A DNA stretch of 64,000 nt from Streptomyces sp. NRRL B-3428 (GTDB lineage Bacteria; Actinomycetota; Actinomycetes; Streptomycetales; Streptomycetaceae): positions 372,001-436,000 of the forward strand of contig JOGW01000008.1 in the NCBI GenBank assembly GCA_000721375.1, given 5' to 3'. The notes under the pieces were generated by a model. It worked only from the letters and a program-made list of their open reading frames with translations. It was not told the DNA's origin and did no database searches. Positions 49,958 to 57,757 of the stretch are shown piece by piece (the first letter of the stretch is position 1; the number at the start of each line of letters is the position of its first letter). A program made the translations under genes and the position numbers.

Positions 49958-51472
49958 TCAGGCCAGCCGGATCACGTTCCACGACAGCGGTTCGAGCACG
50001 GCCGAAAGGACACCGTCCGTGAGGCTCGTGCCCTCGACCGTGTGCGTGCCGACCCGCTCCGGCTCGGTGAGCGTGTTGCGTGCGTCGGGGTCGGCGTCCG
50101 CGAGTGCCTCGTGCTCGACGACGGTGGTCAACCCGAGGGAGCCCAGGGCGACTTCGAGCGGCAGGGCCTCGGTGCGGCTGCGGTTGACGGCGAAGACGGT
50201 GACCGTGCCGTCCTCCGCCTGGACGGCGGTGGCGTGCAGCAGATCGGCGGTCCCGTACTTCTTCGTCTCGTACGTGGGCGAGTCGACGCGTACGTCGAGG
50301 ACCTTGCCGCGCCCGTACTTCGACGCGGCCGCGAACGGGAAGAACGTCGTCTGCTTCCAGGCCGCGCCACCGGGCTCGGTCATGATCGGCGCGATCACGT
50401 TCACGAGCTGCGCGAGACAGGCGACCGTGACGCGGTCGGCGTGCCGCAGCAGCGCGATGAGCAGCGAGCCGAAGACCACCGCGTCCGTGACGCTGTAGTT
50501 GTCCTCGAGGAGGCGAGGCGCCTCGGGCCAGTCGAGGGGGTCGTTCTCGGCCTGCTCCTGGCTCTTGGAGAGGTACCAGACGTTCCACTCGTCGAAGGAG
50601 AGGTTGATCTTCTTCTGGGACTTGAGGCGGGCGCCCACGTGGTCGCAGGTGGCGACCACGTTCTCGATGAAGGACTCCATGTCGACGGCCGAGGCCAGGA
50701 AGGAGTCGACATCGCCGTCGAGCGGCTCGTAGTAGGCGTGCAGGGAGATGTAGTCGACGACGTCGTACGTCTCCTTAAGGACCGTCGCCTCCCACTCGGC
50801 GAAGGTCTCCATGGACTGGCCGGAGGACCCGCAGGCCACGAGTTCGACATCGCGGTCGATCTGGCGCATCGCGCGGGCCGTCTCGGCGGCGAGGCGGCCG
50901 TACTCCTCGGCGGTCTTGTGGCCGGTCTGCCAGGGTCCGTCCATCTCGTTGCCCAGGCACCACAGGCGGATGCCGAACGGGTCCTTGTCGCCGTGCGCGG
51001 CGCGCAGATCCGAAAGGGCCGTGCCGGCGGGGTGGTTGGCGTACTCCTGCAGTTCGATGGCCTCGGCTACGCCGCGCGTGCCGAGGTTCACGGCCATCAT
51101 CGGCTCGGCCTCGGGGCCGACCTTCTTGAGGAAGTCCATGAACTCGGAGAGCCCGAACCGGTTGGTCTCCGTCGAGCGCCAGGCCAGGTCGAGGCGGCGG
51201 GGCCGCTCCTCGGCCGGGCCCACGGAGTCCTCCCACTTGTAGCCGGAGACGAAGTTGCCGCCGGGGTAGCGGATGGCGGTGACGCCCAGCTCGCGGACGA
51301 GTTCGAGGACGTCGGTGCGCAGTCCCGCCTCGTCGGCGCTCGGGTGGCCGGGCTCGTAGATACCGGTGTAGACACAGCGGCCCAGGTGCTCGACGAAGGA
51401 GCCGAAGAGGCGGGGGTCGACCTTGCCCACGGTGAAGGCCGGGTCGAGGGTGAAGCGGGCGATGCTGGACAT
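49958..51472 (-). CDS. abfA: GH51 alpha-L-arabinofuranosidase
   Basis: A 504-residue enzyme with no signal peptide, therefore intracellular. It matches GH51 throughout: FTVGKVDPRLFGSFVEHLGRCVYTGIYEP at the N-terminus, IRYPGGNFVSGYKWEDSVGP, acid/base region LWCLGNEMDGPWQTG, nucleophile region NLSFDEWNVWY, and a C-terminal beta-sandwich. It releases L-arabinose from imported arabino-oligosaccharides. It is the last gene of the arabinan operon, 39 bases after the secreted GH43 enzyme. Confidence 0.93.
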   Translation of the reverse strand: MSSIARFTLDPAFTVGKVDPRLFGSFVEHLGRCVYTGIYEPGHPSADEAGLRTDVLELVRELGVTAIRYPGGNFVSGYKWEDSVGPAEERPRRLDLAWRSTETNRFGLSEFMDFLKKVGPEAEPMMAVNLGTRGVAEAIELQEYANHPAGTALSDLRAAHGDKDPFGIRLWCLGNEMDGPWQTGHKTAEEYGRLAAETARAMRQIDRDVELVACGSSGQSMETFAEWEATVLKETYDVVDYISLHAYYEPLDGDVDSFLASAVDMESFIENVVATCDHVGARLKSQKKINLSFDEWNVWYLSKSQEQAENDPLDWPEAPRLLEDNYSVTDAVVFGSLLIALLRHADRVTVACLAQLVNVIAPIMTEPGGAAWKQTTFFPFAAASKYGRGKVLDVRVDSPTYETKKYGTADLLHATAVQAEDGTVTVFAVNRSRTEALPLEVALGSLGLTTVVEHEALADADPDARNTLTEPERVGTHTVEGTSLTDGVLSAVLEPLSWNVIRLA

Positions 51473-51511
51473 GAGGTCCTTTCAGGAATCGTTCTGTTGG
51501 GGGGACCGGGG

Positions 51512-52477
51512 TCAGCGGACGGTCGGCCAGCCGTCCGCGCCCCAACTGAGCTCGTTCAGACCGAGCTTGGGCGTGCCGTTGTCGTCCCCGTCGTAGTAGT
51601 GGTACGCGAGCACGTCACGGCCCTCGTCCCGCAGCACCGACTGCCCGCCGGGCCCGTAGAACTTGCCGTGTCCCGCGAGCAGCAGGTCGCCGCCGCCTTC
51701 GAGCATCGGCTTGCCCATGGAGTCGGTGTAGGGCCCGGTGACCGAGGTGGAGCGACCGACCTTGATCTTGTACGTGGAGTTGGTGCCCGAGCAGCACGCG
51801 TCGTACGACGCGAAGAGGTAGAAGTACCGGCCGTGCTTGACGATCTCCGGGCCCTCGACGGCGTAGGGCAGATCGGGGCGCGTGGCCAGGTGGCCGACCT
51901 CGGCGCCCGGCACGGACTTGCCGGTGGCCGGGTCGAGTTCGACGATCCGTATGCCGGACCAGTAGGAGCCGAAGGCCATCCACAGCTTGCCGCCGGCCTT
52001 GATGACGGACGCGTCGATGGCGTTCCAGGTGTCGGTCGTCTCGGAGGAGAAGACCTTGCCCTGGTCGCTCCAGCTGCCCGGCAGTCCGGTGGGCGAGGTG
52101 GCGACGCCTATCGCGGAGTGGTTGGTGCCCCAGGAGGAGACGGCGTAGTACAGCCAGTACGTGCCGCCCCGGTAGGTGATGTCGGGCGCCCAGGGGTCGG
52201 CCTTGTCGTTGTACTCGTACCACCAACTGGGCGGTGTGGCGAAGGCGTTGCCCGCGTCGTCCCACTGCTTGCGGTCCTTGGACAGGCGCGCGCCGATGAT
52301 GCCGCCGGTGGAGTAGGCGACATAGGTGCCGTCCGCCAGCTTGATGACGGCCGGGTCGTGGATGATCTCCTGGCCGGTGATCTCCTGCGGGTCCGGGTAG
52401 GTCACGGCCTGCGCGTTGGCAGGCAGCAGGGTGAGCAGCGCCATGGCACCGGCCGCGGCGAGTCTGAAGCGCTTCAA
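51512..52477 (-). CDS. Secreted GH43 arabinan endo-1,5-alpha-L-arabinosidase
   Basis: A 321-residue exported enzyme. A short signal peptide (1-24, NAQA) precedes a five-bladed propeller of GH43. Landmarks are IIHDPAVIKLADGTYVAYST with the catalytic Asp, WAPDITYRGGTYWLYYAVS, TWNAIDASVI and AVEGPEIVKHGRYFYLFAS with the acid Glu. It cuts arabinan side chains of pectin. The start is a TTG at 52477, eight bases after AAGGAA. A perfect TGAAGCGCTTCA palindrome covers the TTG start codon and the first four codons, so a LacI-type regulator may act here. Confidence 0.9.
   Translation of the reverse strand: MKRFRLAAAGAMALLTLLPANAQAVTYPDPQEITGQEIIHDPAVIKLADGTYVAYSTGGIIGARLSKDRKQWDDAGNAFATPPSWWYEYNDKADPWAPDITYRGGTYWLYYAVSSWGTNHSAIGVATSPTGLPGSWSDQGKVFSSETTDTWNAIDASVIKAGGKLWMAFGSYWSGIRIVELDPATGKSVPGAEVGHLATRPDLPYAVEGPEIVKHGRYFYLFASYDACCSGTNSTYKIKVGRSTSVTGPYTDSMGKPMLEGGGDLLLAGHGKFYGPGGQSVLRDEGRDVLAYHYYDGDDNGTPKLGLNELSWGADGWPTVR
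52465..52476. promoter_or_regulatory. LacI-type palindrome over the GH43 start
   Basis: TGAAGCGCTTCA, sharing the AAGCGCTT core with the RG-I operators, overlaps the TTG start and codons 2-4 of the GH43 gene inside the arabinan operon. It could be an internal operator (roadblock) or a coincidence of coding. Confidence 0.5.
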
Positions 52478-52523
52478 CGTAGCGATTCCTTACGGGAGTT
52501 GCGCGGCAGTGCCGCACAGGACG

Positions 52524-53405
52524 TCACTGGCCGGCGAGACCGGTGTGCGCGACACCGGCCACGATCTGGCGCTGGAAGAACACGAAGACGACGATCAGCG
52601 GCAAGCCCGCCATCAGCCCGCCGGCCATGAGCTGGGCCCACTGGATGCCGTAGGAGTTCATGACGGTCGCAATGCCGTTCGGCATGGTCATCAGGTCGGG
52701 GTTGTTGGTCACCATGTACGGCCACAGGAAGTTGTTCCACGAGGCGATGAAGGTGAAGATGCCGACCGCCGCGAGGGAGGGGCGGGCCAGCGGGACCACG
52801 ATGGTGAAGAAGACCCGCCAGCGGCCCGCGCCGTCGATGAAGGCGGCCTCCTCCAGTTCGCGCGGAACGCCCTGGAAGAACTTGTAGAGGATGTAGACCA
52901 TCGCGGCGGGCGCGCACTGCGGCAGGATCATGCCCCAGTAGGTGTCGACCATCCCCATCTGCTGGACCGTGGTGAACAGGGGGACGCCGAGGACGGCCGG
53001 GGAGATCATCAGGCCGGCCATGACGAGGCCGAGCAGGACGCTCTTGCCGCGGAACTCGGTGCGGGCGAAGCCGTATCCGGCGAGCGCGCTCACCACGAGC
53101 ACGATGGCCGTGACGCAGACCGAGACCACGAACGAGTTGACGAACCAGTTGGTGATGTTGCCGGACTCGAAGAGCGACGACCAGGCCTGGCCGGTCCACT
53201 CGACGGGCGCCCAGTGCGGCGGGATCGCGGCCGCCTCGGTCTCGGACTTGAACGAGGTGAGCAGGGCAGCGACGATCGGCGCAAGGAAGAGCGCGGAGAC
53301 GGCGACACCGACAACGGTCAGGACGATCTGGCTCGGGGTCCAGGAACTGCGGGGCTTGAGCCGGATCTCAGTGCCGCTCTTGAGGCGTATCTGATTGCTG
53401 CTCAT
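52524..53405 (-). CDS. Carbohydrate ABC transporter permease (MalG-like)
   Basis: A 293-residue CUT1-type inner-membrane permease with six helices and the EAA loop PRELEEAAFIDGAGRWRVFFTIVVPLARP. It pairs with the MalF-like permease, whose stop its ATG overlaps (ATGA). The arabinan operon context (GH43 and GH51 downstream) suggests arabino-oligosaccharide uptake. No dedicated ATPase gene is present, so a shared MsiK-type ATPase is likely. Confidence 0.92.
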   Translation of the reverse strand: MSSNQIRLKSGTEIRLKPRSSWTPSQIVLTVVGVAVSALFLAPIVAALLTSFKSETEAAAIPPHWAPVEWTGQAWSSLFESGNITNWFVNSFVVSVCVTAIVLVVSALAGYGFARTEFRGKSVLLGLVMAGLMISPAVLGVPLFTTVQQMGMVDTYWGMILPQCAPAAMVYILYKFFQGVPRELEEAAFIDGAGRWRVFFTIVVPLARPSLAAVGIFTFIASWNNFLWPYMVTNNPDLMTMPNGIATVMNSYGIQWAQLMAGGLMAGLPLIVVFVFFQRQIVAGVAHTGLAGQ

Positions 53406-54346
53406 CGGGCGCCCTCCTCACGGGTGCGCAGCAGCCACATGCGCGCCAGGGCGACGACTGCGATGATCACGAAGAAGATGACGGACATCGCGGAGGCGTA
53501 GCCCACGCGGTAGCTGGTGAAGCCCTGTTCGAGGGTGTACTGGACGAACGCGCGGGTGGAGAGCTCGGGTCCGCCGCCGAAGTCCATCATCACGACCGCC
53601 TGGTCGAAGAGCTGGAGCGAGGCGAGGATCTGCAGCGCGATCACCAGGCCGGTGATGTTGCGCAGCAGCGGCAGCGTGATGTGGACCATACGGTGCCAGG
53701 CGTTCGCGCCGTCGAGCTTGGCGGCCTCGTACAGGTGGTCGGGGATGCCCTGGAGCGCGGCGAGGTAGAGCAGGAAGCTGAAGCCGACCGTCCACCACAG
53801 GGTGGCGATGACGATGGCGAGCATGGCGTACGACTTGTCGGTCAGCCAGGGCGTCTCGATGCCGAGGGTGTCGTTGAACAGGCCGATGCCCTGCTTGAAC
53901 AGCCACTCCCAGATGTTGCCCACGACCGTGGAGGGCAGCAGGAACGGCGCGAAGAAGCACAGCCGCCACAGCCACTTTCCGCGCTCGATGTTGTGGGCGA
54001 GCATCGCGAGCAGGAACGCGAGCACCGTGATGCAGGGGACGACGAGGAGCGTGAAGTAGGCGCTGTGTCCGAGCGCGTCCCACATCGCCGTATCGCCAAG
54101 GGCCTCGCGGTAGTTGTCGAGGCCGACGAAGCTGGCGCCCTCGCCGGAGATGTTGGAGTCGGTGAAGCTGAGGTAGATGCCGCGAAGCAGCGGCCAGATC
54201 ACGAACAGGGCGAAGAGCGCCAGGAACGGGGCGACAAACCAACCGCCGTGCTGGAAGCCCTGCTTGCGGCGGACGGTCACGGTGGCCGTCGCGGTCTTGG
54301 CGGTCCTGGCCGGTGCGAGGACAGTCTCCGTACTGGTGGTTGTCAT
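53402..54346 (-). CDS. Carbohydrate ABC transporter permease (MalF-like)
   Basis: A 314-residue CUT1-type permease with a Thr/Ala-rich cytosolic tail (1-35) and six helices. The EAA loop is PDHLYEAAKLDGANAWHRMVHITLPLLRN. I chose ATG 54346, which overlaps the stop of the solute-binding protein gene (ATGA), over longer alternatives. It is part of the arabino-oligosaccharide importer with the genes on either side. Confidence 0.92.
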   Translation of the reverse strand: MTTTSTETVLAPARTAKTATATVTVRRKQGFQHGGWFVAPFLALFALFVIWPLLRGIYLSFTDSNISGEGASFVGLDNYREALGDTAMWDALGHSAYFTLLVVPCITVLAFLLAMLAHNIERGKWLWRLCFFAPFLLPSTVVGNIWEWLFKQGIGLFNDTLGIETPWLTDKSYAMLAIVIATLWWTVGFSFLLYLAALQGIPDHLYEAAKLDGANAWHRMVHITLPLLRNITGLVIALQILASLQLFDQAVVMMDFGGGPELSTRAFVQYTLEQGFTSYRVGYASAMSVIFFVIIAVVALARMWLLRTREEGAR

Positions 54347-55692
54347 GCTCCCGCACCTCCCTGCGCGGCGGTGCTGCCGTCCATCGGGTTCTTGGACGCG
54401 AGCAGCTTGGTGAGCCGGTCCTTCATCTGCCGCGCGACGGCGTCCGGCTTGGCGGAGCCCATCGTCGAGGAGACGACGACGGGGCCGAGGTCCTGGGCGA
54501 GTACGCCGGTGGAGCCCGCGAACCAGACCTTGGGCTCGACGCCCTGGTGGTCCATGGCGCTCGCGTACTCGTTCTGCGGCGCGAGCTTTTGGTACTCGGG
54601 CGTGGACAGGGTCGGCGTGTACGCCGGTATGTGACCGCCGGCCGCCCACTGCTGGGCGTTCTTTACGATGTAGGCGGCGAGCTGGTGCGCGGCCTCGTTG
54701 GTGTCACCGCCGCGGCCCGACTGGTGCGGCAGGACGAAGGCGTGCGACTCGGCGTGCGTGGCCTGCGTGCCGAAGACGGGTGGCAGCGGGGCAGCGCCGT
54801 ATGCGAGCTTCGCGCCGGAGAAGACCGGCACGGACCAGTTGCCCTCCCAGGTGAAGGGGGCGCCGTTGAGGAACTGCTCACCGGTGGGCGCACCGGGAAT
54901 GGTGTAGCCGTCGGTGACGTGCTGGCGCAGGAAGTCCAGGACCTGGGTGGCCTTGTCGGGGTCGAAGGTGACCTCGGTGCGGGCGTCGTTGAACCAGGTG
55001 CCGCCGAGCTGGCTGTAGAAGGCGACGAAGAACCACCACTGGAAGTTCTGGTCGTTGGCCCAGAAGCCGATGGTCTGCAGACCCTTCTTCTGCACCTGCT
55101 TCGCCTTCTTCAGGACGTCGAACCACTCGGTGGTCGAGGTGACCGGGATCATCCGGCCGTCGTCGCCGAGCAGGTCCGCCTTCTTCAGAACGTCCTTGCG
55201 GTAGAAGCAGAGCTGTACGTGGATGTCGAGCGGCAGGGCGTAGACCTTGCCGCCGATCACGCCTCGGTTCCACAGCGCGGGGCTGAAGTCCTCTTTGCGC
55301 ACGCCGTACTTGGCGAGGAGGTCGATGTCCCACGGGTCGAGGAGGCGGCCCGGCGAGAAGCCCGCGACCCGGCCCATGTGCATGACACCGAGTTCCGGTG
55401 CGCGGTTGCCCGCGGCCGCCATGGCGAGCTTGGTGTAGAAGGGGTTGCCCCACTGGAGCGTGGAGTCCTTGACGTCGATGCCGGGGTTCGCCTTACGGAA
55501 GGCGTCCAGCATCGCGATCATGTTGCTGCCGTCGCCACCGGAGAAGAGATTCCAGTAGCGCACCCGCGTCGCGGCCGATGAGGCGAGTTCCGCGGCGCCG
55601 CTGCCGGCCGCGGCGAAACCGAAGCTGCCCGCTACGGCGAGTCCTCCGGCTGCGGCGAGCAGGTTTCTGCGTGTCAGGTCAGGCCGTCCCAT
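54343..55692 (-). CDS. Extracellular solute-binding protein, arabinan operon
   Basis: A 449-residue Tat-exported CUT1 binding protein. LTRRNLLAAAGGLAVAGSFGFAAAG is a twin-arginine signal, but unlike most Gram-positive binding proteins it has no lipobox cysteine, so how it stays at the cell is unclear. The mature part shows VRYWNLFSGGDGSNMIAMLDAFRKANP and the conserved GLQTIGFWANDQNFQWWFF. It is the first gene of the arabinan operon. The promoter is TTGACG, 17 bases, TACGGT, with a 17-bp CTGTCCG-type operator downstream and two more copies or half sites upstream. Confidence 0.9.
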   Translation of the reverse strand: MGRPDLTRRNLLAAAGGLAVAGSFGFAAAGSGAAELASSAATRVRYWNLFSGGDGSNMIAMLDAFRKANPGIDVKDSTLQWGNPFYTKLAMAAAGNRAPELGVMHMGRVAGFSPGRLLDPWDIDLLAKYGVRKEDFSPALWNRGVIGGKVYALPLDIHVQLCFYRKDVLKKADLLGDDGRMIPVTSTTEWFDVLKKAKQVQKKGLQTIGFWANDQNFQWWFFVAFYSQLGGTWFNDARTEVTFDPDKATQVLDFLRQHVTDGYTIPGAPTGEQFLNGAPFTWEGNWSVPVFSGAKLAYGAAPLPPVFGTQATHAESHAFVLPHQSGRGGDTNEAAHQLAAYIVKNAQQWAAGGHIPAYTPTLSTPEYQKLAPQNEYASAMDHQGVEPKVWFAGSTGVLAQDLGPVVVSSTMGSAKPDAVARQMKDRLTKLLASKNPMDGSTAAQGGAGA

Positions 55693-55703
55693 GCCCTGCC
55701 TTA

Positions 55704-55720
55704 CTGTCCGAGATTTCGAA
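55704..55720. promoter_or_regulatory. IclR-type operator copy 1 (arabinan operon leader)
   Basis: CTGTCCGAGATTTCGAA, between the predicted start (about 55736) and the ATG at 55692. It matches the copies at 55809-55825 and 60033-60049 in 16 of 17 positions. Confidence 0.7.
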
Positions 55721-55742
55721 TGATGATCGTGACTGCGAACGG

Positions 55743-55771
55743 ACCGTAGGATCGATCACCCTGCTCGTCAA
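55743..55771 (-). promoter_or_regulatory. Promoter candidate of the arabinan operon
   Basis: On the minus strand TTGACG (55771-55766), a 17-base spacer and TACGGT (55748-55743). The same TACGGT -10 occurs before the dehydratase gene at 57684-57689. Confidence 0.7.
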
Positions 55772-55808
55772 TGGATTACGCAGGCTCAATTCGAAATTAC
55801 GGCCAAGG

Positions 55809-55825
55809 TTCGAAATCCCGGACAG
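55809..55825. promoter_or_regulatory. IclR-type operator copy 2 (upstream of the arabinan promoter)
   Basis: TTCGAAATCCCGGACAG, the inverse orientation of copy 1 with one difference. A further half site TTCGAAATT lies at 55790-55798, so three sites bracket the promoter. Confidence 0.68.
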
Positions 55826-55860
55826 CGCTGGTCAGTTGACTCACTGCACGAACAGGGCAT

Positions 55861-56721
55861 TCAGCCCTGGAAAGCCGTCCCTGGCATTCCCTGACCGGCG
55901 TCCGCCACCACGAGCAGGGATCCGGACAGCGGATGCGGTCGCTCAAGACCGACGCGGGCCGTGGAGACATACAGGTCACGCAGGGCCGCACCACCGAAAG
56001 CGCAGGCCGTGGGGCGGCGCACAGGGAGCTGGATCGTACGGTCGAGAGTGCCGCTCGGGGTGTAGCGACGGATCTGTCCGCCGTCCCACAGGGCCACCCA
56101 CACACAGCCCTCGGCGTCGACGGTCAGGCCGTCGGGGAAGCCGGCGCCTTCCTCGATCTGAGCCAACGGGCGTCGGTCCACCGGGACTTGACCGTGCGGC
56201 CCGATCTCCGTACGGCAGACATCGATACGGCGGGTGGGACTGTCGATGTAGTACATCAGCTTGCCGTCGGGGCTCCACCCCGTGCCGTTGCTGACCGTCA
56301 CGCCCTCCGTCGCGAACACATCGAAAGCCGCACCGTCGGGAGCGATCCGCGTGAGCCCGCCCCCTCCGGCCCGTTCGTCGTAGCGCATCGTGCCCGCCCA
56401 CAGCGCACCGTCGGGCGCCACTGCCGCATCATTGCCACGCCGCCCTGCGACCGGTTCGCGCACCAGCCAGGAGAAGGTGCCGTCCGCGCCGTACAGGCCC
56501 ACCCCGTCGCGGAGGTTGACCACCAGGCCGCCGCCCACCCGGGGTTTCACCGCGCCCACATGCTGCTCGGTGGCCATCACCGTGCGCCGTCCCGTATCCG
56601 GCGCATAGGTATGGATACGGGAGCCGAGGATGTCCACCCACAGGAGCCGTCCGGACGCCGGGTCCCATGTGGGACCCTCGCCCAGTTCCGCGTACTCCCT
56701 GACGGCGACGTCCCAAGTCAT
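55861..56721 (-). CDS. SMP-30/gluconolactonase-family sugar lactonase
   Basis: A 286-residue cytosolic six-bladed propeller enzyme of the SMP-30/LRE family. It has LGEGPTWDPASGRLLWVDILGSRIH (metal Glu), GNDAAVAPDGALWAGTM, TVSNGTGWSPDGKLMYYIDSP with the Asn and Asp ligands, and GFPDGLTVDAEGCVWVALW. It hydrolyses a sugar lactone to the aldonate. Its ATG-side end overlaps the IclR gene stop (ATGA), so regulator and lactonase are one transcript. With the divergent dehydratase and zinc dehydrogenase it would form an oxidative sugar pathway. Confidence 0.88.
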   Translation of the reverse strand: MTWDVAVREYAELGEGPTWDPASGRLLWVDILGSRIHTYAPDTGRRTVMATEQHVGAVKPRVGGGLVVNLRDGVGLYGADGTFSWLVREPVAGRRGNDAAVAPDGALWAGTMRYDERAGGGGLTRIAPDGAAFDVFATEGVTVSNGTGWSPDGKLMYYIDSPTRRIDVCRTEIGPHGQVPVDRRPLAQIEEGAGFPDGLTVDAEGCVWVALWDGGQIRRYTPSGTLDRTIQLPVRRPTACAFGGAALRDLYVSTARVGLERPHPLSGSLLVVADAGQGMPGTAFQG

Positions 56722-57494
56722 CGGACTCCCCCGCGATAGCCGAGGGCCACCGACAGGTCCCCGGCGCCTTTGACCGCAAGCTCGGCGAGCTCGGCCTCGC
56801 GCTCCTCGGTCCAGCGAATCATCGGGACGGAGATGGACAGCGCGGCGACCACCCGGCCCGCCCGGTCGCGTACGGGGGCGGCCACACAGCTGACGTCCGG
56901 GTTGGACTCGCGGTGCTCGGCGGCCACGCCGCGCTCGCGGATCCCGGCGAGCGCGGCCCGCAGCGCGCCGTGCTCGGTGATGCTGTTGTGCGTCATCGCA
57001 TCGAGCTCACCGGCCTCTTCGAGGCGGGTGTTGAGCTCGTCGATGGAGAGCGAGGCGAGCAGCATCTTGCCCACCGAGGTGCAGTGCGCGGGCAGCCTGC
57101 GGCCCGCGGCCGAGACCATACGGACCGCGTGGGTGGAGTCGACCTTGGCGATATAGATGACATCGAGGTCTTCGAGGATCGCGACATGCACCGTCTCGTC
57201 GCAGGTCTCGGCGACTTCGCGGGCCACGCGCTGCCCCTCGGCGGCGAGATCGAGCTGCTCCGCGTACCGGCTGCCGAGCTGATAGCTGCGCACCCCGAGC
57301 CGATAGCGGCCCTGCTGCTCCGCAATCGGCACCAGGTAAGAGCGGGCCGACAACGTGGTCACCAGTTCGTGCACCGTGGTGCGCGGGAGCCCCAGCTTGC
57401 GGGTGATGTCCGGAGCGGAGAGCGTGCCGTCCCCCTCAAGGAAGAGCTCCAATATGTCCAGTGCCCTGGTCACCGCGGGAACCAGTCGCCCCAT
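56718..57494 (-). CDS. IclR-family transcriptional regulator
   Basis: A 258-residue IclR-type regulator. An N-terminal winged helix (about 5-65, ALDILELFLEGDGTLSAPDITRKLGLPRTTVHELVTTL) is followed by an effector domain (75-250; LGSRYAEQLDL, PAHCTSVGKMLLASL, SCVAAPVRDRAGRVVAALSISVP). I chose ATG 57494, preceded by GAGGG. It is co-transcribed with the SMP-30 lactonase and divergent from the dehydratase gene. Repeated CGAAAT/TTCGAA motifs nearby are its probable operators, implying control of the arabinan operon, the dehydratase/ADH operon, the U32-like gene and itself. Confidence 0.9.
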   Translation of the reverse strand: MGRLVPAVTRALDILELFLEGDGTLSAPDITRKLGLPRTTVHELVTTLSARSYLVPIAEQQGRYRLGVRSYQLGSRYAEQLDLAAEGQRVAREVAETCDETVHVAILEDLDVIYIAKVDSTHAVRMVSAAGRRLPAHCTSVGKMLLASLSIDELNTRLEEAGELDAMTHNSITEHGALRAALAGIRERGVAAEHRESNPDVSCVAAPVRDRAGRVVAALSISVPMIRWTEEREAELAELAVKGAGDLSVALGYRGGVR

Positions 57495-57524
57495 GGCCCT
57501 CACCCACCCCACTCGTTCGATACC

Positions 57525-57581
57525 CCGGTCAGTGACCGGTATGACGAACATAGGCTAGTCACAGCCCCGTTCGCCGGGCAA
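57525..57581 (-). promoter_or_regulatory. iclR promoter and leader palindrome
   Basis: On the minus strand TTGCCC (57581-57576), an 18-base spacer and TAGCCT (57557-57552) form a plausible promoter. Downstream, CCGGTCA-G-TGACCGG (57525-57539) is a 15-bp palindrome in the leader. Just beyond it, TATCGAAC (57522-57515) matches a half site of the IclR-type operators, suggesting autoregulation. Confidence 0.5.
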
Positions 57582-57659
57582 TGGCCGCGCAGCCACGGAC
57601 CTCACCGATGGGTCGATCACAGAGCCATGGTGCTGCGCGAACGACCTCTGCGCGAGCCA

Positions 57660-57725
57660 TTGACACTGCCGGGACGAGAAGCCTACGGTCACGCCAGCAT
57701 TTCGAACGTGTGACGAAATATCGAA
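57660..57725 (+). promoter_or_regulatory. Promoter and IclR-type operators of the dehydratase operon
   Basis: TTGACA (57660-57665), an 18-base spacer and TACGGT (57684-57689). At and just after the predicted start lie CAGCATTTCGAA (57696-57707) and GACGAAATATCGAA (57712-57725). They include an ATTTCG / CGAAAT inverted pair and the same half sites as the 17-bp copies near 55.7 and 60.0 kb. Confidence 0.65.
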
Positions 57726-57757
57726 CAACCCGGACACAGACTCTAGGGGCAACTGCC

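Noticed and set aside
50042..52630. An 862-codon plus-strand open frame
   Set aside because: It is antisense to the GH51 and GH43 genes; no domain is visible in it.
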